Assembly: GCA_946406095.1 (NCBI GenBank) | Contig: CAMJJO010000124.1 | Location: 1 to 5,305 of the forward strand | Origin: an uncultured Bacteroidales bacterium | GTDB lineage: Bacteria > Bacteroidota > Bacteroidia > Bacteroidales > UBA932 | Direction of reading: 5' to 3' | DNA: 5,305 nt | Part shown: in pieces, positions 1-4,471 of the stretch | Layout: each line of letters begins with the position of its first letter | Numbering within the stretch: the stretch's first letter is position 1 | The notes under the pieces: generated by a model | The model's input: only the letters and a program-made list of their open reading frames with translations | Databases searched by the model: none | What the model was told of the DNA's origin: nothing | Translations under genes and position numbers: made by a program

Positions 1-383
1 CTCTTCTTGAAATCCATATTCAGGAAACTGGCAGCAAGGGTGCCGGTCCAGGCGCCTGTGCCCGGGAGGGGGATGCCGACGAAGAGCAGCAGGGCGATGT
101 AGAGCCCGCGGCCTGCCTTGGCTTCCAGTTTGCGCCCACCCTTTTCGCCTTTTTCCAGGCACCAGCGGAAGAACCCGCCGATATATTTCTTATCCTTCCC
201 CCACTCCAGCACTTTGCGGGCAAAGAGGAAGATGAAAGGCACCGGGAGCATATTTCCTATCACCGCCACCAGACACGACTGCCAGATCGGCAGCCCGAAC
301 CCCACAGCATAAGGGATAGCCCCGCGGAGTTCAATCAGCGGCACCATCGAAATCAGAAAAACAATCAGATATTTCTTGAACAT
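1..383 (-). CDS. Small multidrug export family membrane protein (COG2426/PF06695), N-terminal part
   Basis: The reverse strand reads from ATG at 383 through 127 open codons to the window edge, so the C-terminus is missing. The protein starts MFKKYLIVFLISMVPLIELRGAIP: a hydrophobic first helix followed by the ELRGAIP motif (about residues 18-24). A second hydrophobic segment covers about 35-55, then a basic cytoplasmic-type stretch (about 56-91), then a third segment with GIPLPGTGAWTG (about 103-114). Paired ELRxxIP and PLPGTGAW motifs are the signature of the PF06695 family of small inner-membrane proteins; the 'multidrug export' name is historical and the transported substrate is not established. 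The start is fixed by a -7 box (389-396) ending only 5 bases before ATG. It lies 18 bases downstream of the toxin gene on the same strand, with its own promoter box, so it is probably not an obligate part of that operon. Confidence 0.85.
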   Translation of the reverse strand, partial: MFKKYLIVFLISMVPLIELRGAIPYAVGFGLPIWQSCLVAVIGNMLPVPFIFLFARKVLEWGKDKKYIGGFFRWCLEKGEKGGRKLEAKAGRGLYIALLLFVGIPLPGTGAWTGTLAASFLNMDFKK

Positions 384-388
384 CGCTG

Positions 389-396
389 CAAAGATA
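389..396 (-). promoter_or_regulatory. -7 promoter box (TATCTTTG) of the PF06695 gene
   Basis: The reverse strand shows TATCTTTG, a perfect match to the Bacteroidetes TAnnTTTG -7 element, followed by CAGCG and then ATG at 383. No TTTG (-33) is visible about 20 bases upstream. The short distance implies a transcript that begins at or almost at the start codon. That consequence is inferred from the known position of this box relative to transcription starts in Bacteroides. Confidence 0.6.
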
Positions 397-401
397 GTGA
401 T

Positions 402-800
402 TTATGACCAGTCCTCCAGCATAATTCCCTCTAATCTATTCATGTGGTTCACATTGCCCGTAACCAGGATACGGCCTTCAAAAATAGCGGTACTGCCAAT
501 CAAGATATCAATATCTTCTATCAATTCACCCTTCTTTTTCAAGGAGTGTTTCTGATGAGCTGCTTCTTCATACGCATACGACGACGGAGTGATGGCTATA
601 TTCTGTATCAGCTGATTTATTATTGACAGATTTGCTTCCTTGTCGTTACTGAAGTAAGCTCCGCAATATAATTCATAAATAGTCAGATCGGCTATTGCAA
701 TCCTGTCGATTCCCACTTCTTTCATCTTGAGCCTGACGGAATCACTGCCTCTCAACAAATCCACCACCGCGTTTGTATCCAATAAATATTTGGCACTCAT
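402..800 (-). CDS. PIN-domain ribonuclease toxin (VapC-like)
   Basis: A 132-residue protein, the usual length of a VapC toxin. VapC proteins are Mg-dependent ribonucleases that cut RNA (often tRNA or rRNA) unless bound by their antitoxin. Visible PIN features are LLDTN near the N-terminus (D8), YELYCG (E43), IEDIDILIG (D96 and D98) and VTGNVNHMNRLEG (T114, N116), equivalent to the conserved TxN loop before the final RxxGL-type turn. The usual acidic or polar residue after that loop is His119 here, as in many family members, so the active site looks intact. Its ATG overlaps the antitoxin stop as ATGA (797-800), which indicates translational coupling. The stop codon lies 18 bases before the next gene. 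The target RNA cannot be told from sequence. Base composition is clearly more AT-rich than in comM. Confidence 0.9.
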   Translation of the reverse strand: MSAKYLLDTNAVVDLLRGSDSVRLKMKEVGIDRIAIADLTIYELYCGAYFSNDKEANLSIINQLIQNIAITPSSYAYEEAAHQKHSLKKKGELIEDIDILIGSTAIFEGRILVTGNVNHMNRLEGIMLEDWS

Positions 801-1093
801 AACTTCACTGTTTTTCTCACTTTTCTACCCTCACGGATTGATGCCATTATCTGCTCCGATGTTTCATCACCGGACCACGCTCCAGCAAATTTTGCAAGGA
901 AATCTTCGGTCTTTTTCTTGCGTTCTTCTTTTTCCATCTCAGACTCAATATCTTTTGTGGCATCAGTCAATACTATCGTAACATATTCATTCACACTTAT
1001 ATCAGCCATCCTGGCCGCCTCCTTGAGGCGTCCGATCAATATGGGATCGAAACGAAAAGCCGTTTGCACCTTTGTAGTCTTTTTTGTATTCAT
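797..1093 (-). CDS. Ribbon-helix-helix antitoxin (VapB-like) partner of the PIN toxin
   Basis: A 98-residue protein directly upstream of the PIN toxin and overlapping it by 4 bases. Residues about 11-46 fit an Arc-type ribbon-helix-helix: a beta strand (TAFRF), helix A (PILIGRLKEAARMA) and helix B (SVNEYVTIVLTDA). Such domains dimerise and bind palindromic operators. A charged linker rich in Lys and Glu (about 47-66) follows, then a tail with GAWSGDETSEQIMASIREGR (about 71-90), which resembles the toxin-wrapping C-terminus of VapB antitoxins (Trp, then an SEEI..IR..R pattern). Expected roles are neutralising the toxin and, together with it, repressing their shared promoter. The start at 1093 is supported by a full promoter upstream and by the stretch of Lys and Thr that precedes the strand, as in many RHH proteins. 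The alternative is another RHH subclass; the pairing with the toxin is firm. Confidence 0.88.
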   Translation of the reverse strand: MNTKKTTKVQTAFRFDPILIGRLKEAARMADISVNEYVTIVLTDATKDIESEMEKEERKKKTEDFLAKFAGAWSGDETSEQIMASIREGRKVRKTVKL

Positions 1094-1097
1094 CGTT

Positions 1098-1142
1098 GTT
1101 ATACTGAAATGATAACAAATATATGTTATTATTCAATATAAC
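1098..1142. promoter_or_regulatory. Putative operator: four alternating GTTAT/ATAAC half-sites
   Basis: GTTAT occurs at 1098-1102 and 1125-1129, and its reverse complement ATAAC at 1112-1116 and 1138-1142. They form two palindromic units of 19 and 18 bp (1098-1116 and 1125-1142) with centre-to-centre half-site steps of 14, 13 and 13 bases. The array is also symmetric as a whole: TTATACTGAA (1099-1108) pairs with TTCAATATAA (1132-1141) with one mismatch, and ATAACA (1112-1117) pairs perfectly with TGTTAT (1124-1129). The -7 box lies in the middle, so occupancy would block RNA polymerase. Such a site is expected for an RHH antitoxin that represses its own operon; binding by this protein is an inference. 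Confidence 0.65.
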
Positions 1143-1147
1143 ACAAA
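1116..1147 (-). promoter_or_regulatory. Promoter of the toxin-antitoxin operon
   Basis: On the reverse strand TTTG (1144-1147) is followed after exactly 20 bases by TATATTTG (1116-1123). This matches the Bacteroidetes primary sigma consensus TTTG-N19-21-TAnnTTTG in both elements and in spacing. The -7 box ends 22 bases before the antitoxin ATG, leaving a short leader of roughly 15 bases. It is the only promoter in the window with both elements visible. The half-sites described at 1098-1142 are interleaved with it. Confidence 0.8.
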
Positions 1148-1153
1148 TAATAT

Positions 1154-2710
1154 TTACAATTCCCCGAAGTTGCGGCGGTCGAGGAGGCGGTAGGAGGCGG
1201 CTTCGGTGATGTGGACGGGGAGGATGTCCGGGCAGCCGGCGAGGTCTGCTATGGTGCGGGATATCTTAACGATGCGGGTATAGGCACGGGCGGATAGCCC
1301 CAGACGGTCGATTATCTTCTCAAGCAGGTCCTTGCATTCGTTGCTCAGCGGGCAGTATTTCTCCATCAGCGCATTGTTCATTTCTGCGTTGGTGCAGATG
1401 CCATCCTCGCGGAAGCGGGCTTTCTGCACTTCCCTTGCGGCGGCCACCCGGGCAGCCACAGCAGCACTGCTCTCACCCTTGGGCCGATCAAGCAACTTCT
1501 TGGTTTCCAAAGGATTAAGCCATACATGCAGATCAATTCTATCCAGCAATGGCCCAGACAGGCGATTGAGATAGCCCACCCGCTGGCCGACGGTGCAAGT
1601 GCAACGGTCGCCGTCGCCATAATATCCGCAGGGGCAAGGATTCGTGGCGGCGACGAGCATGAAGGATGCCGGGTATTCCACCTTCCCCTTCAGGCGTGAA
1701 ACCACCACCTTTCTGTCTTCCATCGGCCCCCGGAGCGCCTCGACCACCGACTTCGGCATTTGAGCGAACTCATCGGCGAAAAGCACACCGTTATGCGCCA
1801 GGGAAATCTCTCCCGGCACTATATTGCCCCCGTTGCCACCGCCTATGATCGCGGCAAGCGATGCGCTGTAGTGCGGAGAGCGGAACGGCCTCCGGCGGAT
1901 CAGCCCCGCATCCCTTGCAGCCAGCCCGGAAACGGAGTATATCTTGCTGGTTACCAACGACTCCCGCAGGCTCATCGGCGGCAGAATCCCGGGGATAGCC
2001 TTGGCAATGGAGCTCTTTCCTCCGCCCGGAGGGCCGATGAGCAGGATGTTGTGACCTCCGGAAACGGCCACCTCGGCGGCACGTTTGGCGGCATCCTGCC
2101 CTATTATCTCGGAGAAATCCATATAATCCACCGGCTGGGACGGGTTGGAAACGGCATCTGCATACTCCGGCCTGTTCCAGATCAGCAGGTCCTCCCGCAT
2201 CCCATCCTCCTCCAGAATCGAGAGCACTTCTTCCAGAGTGTCCACACCGTAGATTTTTGCCTGCCGGTACTCCACGGCCTCGAGTGCGGAGCGGGCAGGG
2301 AGGATGCAACCGCGCAGACCCATCCCCACCGCCATCTCTGCATAGGGCAGAGCGCCCGGCACCGGACGTACCGACCCGTCGAGGCCCAACTCCCCCATTA
2401 TCAGATATTTGTCCAGCCCCAGCAGTTCCCTCTGCCCGGATGCCGCGATGATGCCCAAGGCGATGGGTAGGTCGTAGCCGCTGCCGTTCTTGTGCAGGTC
2501 CGCGGGTGCCAGGTTGATGATTATCTTCTTCCCGGGAATATGGAAGCCCATCGACTGAAGGGCAGTCACCGTACGCAGCAGGCTTTCTTTGACAGCCACG
2601 TCTGCCAGACCCACCAGATGTATCCCGATTCCGCGGTCGATTTTCACCTCGACGACAACCGGCACAGCATCTATCCCTATGCATTTCGCTCCAATAATAT
2701 TAATCAACAT
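1154..2710 (-). CDS. comM: ComM/YifB family Mg-chelatase-like AAA+ ATPase
   Basis: A full-length 518-residue protein (family usual about 500-515). An N-terminal ChlI-type domain (about 1-165) contains VGLADVAVKES and the NLAPADLHKNGSGYDLPIA signature. The AAA+ core (about 193-398) has Walker A GPPGGGKS (226-233), Walker B in the segment HNGVLFADEF (306-315), sensor 1 at ATN (355-357), the Cys-rich NPCPCGYYGDGDRCTC (357-372) and GPLLDRIDLHV (386-396). The Mg_chelatase_C domain (about 407-510) includes LSARAYTRIVKISRTIADL. In Vibrio and Haemophilus, ComM is a hexameric helicase that promotes branch migration during natural transformation; in this lineage that role is inferred. The usual FLDE of Walker B reads FADE here. 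The N-terminus (MLINIIGAKCIGIDA) aligns with the family start, and AAAGG sits 4 bases upstream of the ATG at 2710. Only 28 bases separate it from divergent tsaE. No clear terminator follows its stop, so read-through into the toxin-antitoxin genes is possible. Confidence 0.95.
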   Translation of the reverse strand: MLINIIGAKCIGIDAVPVVVEVKIDRGIGIHLVGLADVAVKESLLRTVTALQSMGFHIPGKKIIINLAPADLHKNGSGYDLPIALGIIAASGQRELLGLDKYLIMGELGLDGSVRPVPGALPYAEMAVGMGLRGCILPARSALEAVEYRQAKIYGVDTLEEVLSILEEDGMREDLLIWNRPEYADAVSNPSQPVDYMDFSEIIGQDAAKRAAEVAVSGGHNILLIGPPGGGKSSIAKAIPGILPPMSLRESLVTSKIYSVSGLAARDAGLIRRRPFRSPHYSASLAAIIGGGNGGNIVPGEISLAHNGVLFADEFAQMPKSVVEALRGPMEDRKVVVSRLKGKVEYPASFMLVAATNPCPCGYYGDGDRCTCTVGQRVGYLNRLSGPLLDRIDLHVWLNPLETKKLLDRPKGESSAAVAARVAAAREVQKARFREDGICTNAEMNNALMEKYCPLSNECKDLLEKIIDRLGLSARAYTRIVKISRTIADLAGCPDILPVHITEAASYRLLDRRNFGEL

Positions 2711-2724
2711 AAGCCTTTAATTAG

Positions 2725-2732
2725 TATCTTTG
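2725..2732 (+). promoter_or_regulatory. -7 promoter box (TATCTTTG) that decides the tsaE start
   Basis: TATCTTTG is a perfect TAnnTTTG box, identical to the one before the PF06695 gene, and ends 6 bases before ATG at 2739. The last three bases of the box spell TTG, which could be taken as an upstream start codon (2730). A start inside the -7 element would lie upstream of the transcript, so ATG 2739 is preferred. No good -33 element is visible at the expected distance. Confidence 0.6.
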
Positions 2733-2738
2733 CCGACG

Positions 2739-3164
2739 ATGCAGCATCAAATTGTAATCAGTAATCTTTCGGATATCGACCGCGCCGCGCAGGAGTTCAT
2801 TTCCAGCGTCGGAACCGGGCGGATAATAGCTTTCTACGCTCCTATGGGCGCGGGCAAGACCACGTTCACAACTGCCATATGCCGGGTAATGGGAGTAAAC
2901 GGCGATGCCGTTTCTTCTCCCACTTTCGCGATTGTCAACGAATACCGCACCGACGCCGGCGAATCCATCTTCCATTTCGATTTCTACCGCATCACCAAGC
3001 CCGCGGAGGCACTGGACATAGGATTCTACGATTACATCGACAGCGGGTGCACCTGCCTGATGGAATGGCCGGAGAATATCGAGGACCTGCTCCCGGAAGA
3101 GACCCTGAAGGTAAAGATAGAGGTGATGCCGGACGAGAGCCGCGTCGTTACCTGGGAGGACTGA
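2739..3164 (+). CDS. tsaE: tRNA N6-adenosine threonylcarbamoyltransferase complex ATPase TsaE
   Basis: A 141-residue protein when started at ATG 2739, within the family range. TsaE is the small cytoplasmic ATPase that works with TsaB, TsaC and TsaD to place threonylcarbamoyl on A37 of ANN-decoding tRNAs (t6A). Visible motifs are the P-loop APMGAGKTTF (34-43), SSPTFAIVNEY (59-69), HFDFYRI (79-85) and the acidic LMEWPE segment (107-112), all in the order and spacing of the family. The first Gly of the canonical GxxGxGK(T) loop is Ala34 here; the Lys40, Thr41 and Thr42 core is intact. The gene is divergent from comM and convergent with the lipoprotein gene, whose last codons it overlaps by 17 bp. 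The transcript is probably leaderless or nearly so, judging from the -7 box 6 bases upstream. A TTG start at 2730 would add three residues (MPT) and is disfavoured. Confidence 0.95.
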   Translation: MQHQIVISNLSDIDRAAQEFISSVGTGRIIAFYAPMGAGKTTFTTAICRVMGVNGDAVSSPTFAIVNEYRTDAGESIFHFDFYRITKPAEALDIGFYDYIDSGCTCLMEWPENIEDLLPEETLKVKIEVMPDESRVVTWED

Positions 3165-4356
3165 TTTCCACCTCGATATTTGTCAGATATCCGTTAACAT
3201 CCACGACATCCAGCTTTCCGTCCAGCCAAATCGACGGCCTTTCTTCGTGTTCGCGCGGATTGATCAGCAAATACATTTTGTCTTCCACGCACTGCGCGCA
3301 ATGAGGCCCGAAGAAGTAGGTCGAATCCCGGATATAGAGCAGTTCTCCGTTATCGTCACGCAAACCCATCGTGCCGGCATCGCAGGAAATGGAATAGATG
3401 CGACGCGGGCCCGGATAGACAAAATTCCCATTGCCAGTAAACACCATTCCGGTTTCTTCTTCGGCCTGCGCCAAAGGCCGGCAGATTGTTTTTGTGGACG
3501 CGTCCGCCATTATCCAGGGCTCGCCCACATGCTCGAAGATGCCAGCGTACTGCCAGATGGTTTCAGTGGGGAGAGTATACGTGCGGGATGGGGAGAAAAC
3601 CAGCATCGAGGTGGTGTAGTCCGCCACATAATAGCAGGAGGATCCGATTAGCCGCATGTCCTTCACACGGGCAGCCCTCACGCTCAGGCGCATCGATTGC
3701 ATCTCCCCATCGCGCACTGTATAGCAAGTGGACGAATTGCGGAAACAGAAGCATACCGCACCATTGTCCAGATAAAGAGCACCTGTCCTTCCGTAAGAAG
3801 GGCTGGTAAAGTCCCCGAAAACGGTGCCGGATTCCTGGCTGAGCACAATCGCCCCGTCCTTTCGATAGTTGAACCCGCCCCCATCCAAATCCTTCCCAAG
3901 AGTGTGCACTATTCCATTGTTTATCAAAAAGCCCTTCAACACCTCCCTCTCCGGATAGCTGATGCATGGTTCCCCGTCCCGGCAGATTATGGTGCCGGAG
4001 TCGGTAGCGCGTTCCGTGTAGAGATGCCCCCCGAAGAGGTGATGGGTGGCGGGCGAGATGCTGATTGGCTCGTCCGCCCCGGCTCGTACCGACAATTGAC
4101 GCACTCCGTTTTTCAGCACCTGCACTTCGCAGGATACGGCACCGTAGGCGGTATCCCTGCGCCAGTCGTAATCTTCCGGCACGATTACCGCCGAGACGAA
4201 GATGGCGGTATCAGCTTTGGGAGGATTATCCCTCCCGGACAGCGAATCCCGTCCATGGCCGTCGAGATGATCCATTCTGTAAAAGTTGTTCAGCGAGTAT
4301 TTCCCGCAGGATTGCATAAGCAGCAATCCTAAGACAATAAGTGGCAATCCCTTCAT
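3148..4356 (-). CDS. Hypothetical lipoprotein, all-beta appearance, function unknown
   Basis: I do not recognise this 402-residue protein. It opens with a lipoprotein signal peptide: Lys2, a hydrophobic core (LPLIVLGLLLM) and a lipobox-like MQSC with the acylated Cys at 17. Residues after the Cys (GKYSLNN) lack the acidic run that exports Bacteroidetes lipoproteins to the cell surface, which suggests a periplasm-facing anchor. The rest is short beta-prone segments separated by Gly, Asn and Asp turns, with loosely recurring units ending in DG or NG (for example LKNGVRQLSV, INNGIVHTLG, YLDNGAVCFCF, VRDGEMQSMRL, WLDGKLDVVDV). This resembles the irregular blades of propeller-like secreted proteins, but the repeat assignment is weak. 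At least nine Cys occur in the mature part (for example CFCF and CAQC). The gene has its own -7 box (4375-4382) and is separated from the upstream barrel gene by a terminator, so it is a separate transcription unit. The start at 4356 is the only one that keeps the signal peptide. Confidence 0.8.
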   Translation of the reverse strand: MKGLPLIVLGLLLMQSCGKYSLNNFYRMDHLDGHGRDSLSGRDNPPKADTAIFVSAVIVPEDYDWRRDTAYGAVSCEVQVLKNGVRQLSVRAGADEPISISPATHHLFGGHLYTERATDSGTIICRDGEPCISYPEREVLKGFLINNGIVHTLGKDLDGGGFNYRKDGAIVLSQESGTVFGDFTSPSYGRTGALYLDNGAVCFCFRNSSTCYTVRDGEMQSMRLSVRAARVKDMRLIGSSCYYVADYTTSMLVFSPSRTYTLPTETIWQYAGIFEHVGEPWIMADASTKTICRPLAQAEEETGMVFTGNGNFVYPGPRRIYSISCDAGTMGLRDDNGELLYIRDSTYFFGPHCAQCVEDKMYLLINPREHEERPSIWLDGKLDVVDVNGYLTNIEVEISPPR

Positions 4357-4374
4357 AATCCAGTTCTTTTAGCA

Positions 4375-4382
4375 CAAATCTA
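4375..4382 (-). promoter_or_regulatory. -7 promoter box (TAGATTTG) of the lipoprotein gene
   Basis: The reverse strand has TAGATTTG, a match to TAnnTTTG, ending 18 bases before the lipoprotein ATG. The expected -33 position falls inside the terminator hairpin just upstream, and no TTTG is seen there, so the promoter is either weak or depends mainly on the -7 box. It begins 4 bases after the T-run of the upstream terminator. Confidence 0.5.
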
Positions 4383-4386
4383 TGCG

Positions 4387-4422
4387 AAAAAAAGCATACC
4401 CCCGGGGGTAGGACCGGGGGTA
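4387..4422 (-). terminator. Intrinsic terminator of the outer-membrane barrel gene
   Basis: On the reverse strand TACCCCCGG (4414-4422) and CCGGGGGTA (4397-4405) form a perfect 9-bp, mostly G:C stem around an 8-base loop. TGC and seven consecutive T residues (4387-4393) follow. It lies about 50 bases past the barrel gene stop at 4472. The 3' arm can alternatively fold with the CCCCC inside the loop as a 14-bp perfect palindrome (4397-4410), but that has no loop and is less likely to form in RNA. Confidence 0.8.
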
Positions 4423-4471
4423 AAATCTGAATTATTTGTTTGCCTATGGGTAAAAGGCTGATTTTCAGCAA

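Noticed and set aside
20..312. Short open frames at the left end on both strands (20-223 minus, 118-312 plus)
   Set aside because: Both overlap the PF06695 gene, whose membrane segments and ELRGAIP and PLPGTGAW motifs are clear in the chosen frame.
1760..2470. Long plus-strand open frame (236 codons) opposite comM
   Set aside because: It lies wholly inside comM, whose protein matches its family end to end; the frame is rich in Arg, Pro and Gly as expected for an antisense shadow in GC-rich DNA.
1791..2684. Minus-strand open frame (297 codons) in another frame of comM
   Set aside because: Out-of-frame shadow of comM; the translation has no recognisable motif and an extreme Arg/Gly bias.
2711..2760. 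Possible comM promoter on the reverse strand (TTTG followed by TACTAATT)
   Set aside because: The -7 candidate misses most of the TTTG part of the consensus; a comM promoter must exist here, but this sequence does not identify it.
3175..3191. Possible hairpin GATAT/ATATC as a terminator for tsaE
   Set aside because: The stem is only 5 A/T-rich pairs and no T-run follows on either strand.
3697..4332. Plus-strand open frame (211 codons) opposite the lipoprotein gene
   Set aside because: No promoter box or family motif; the minus-strand frame has a signal peptide and promoter and explains the region.
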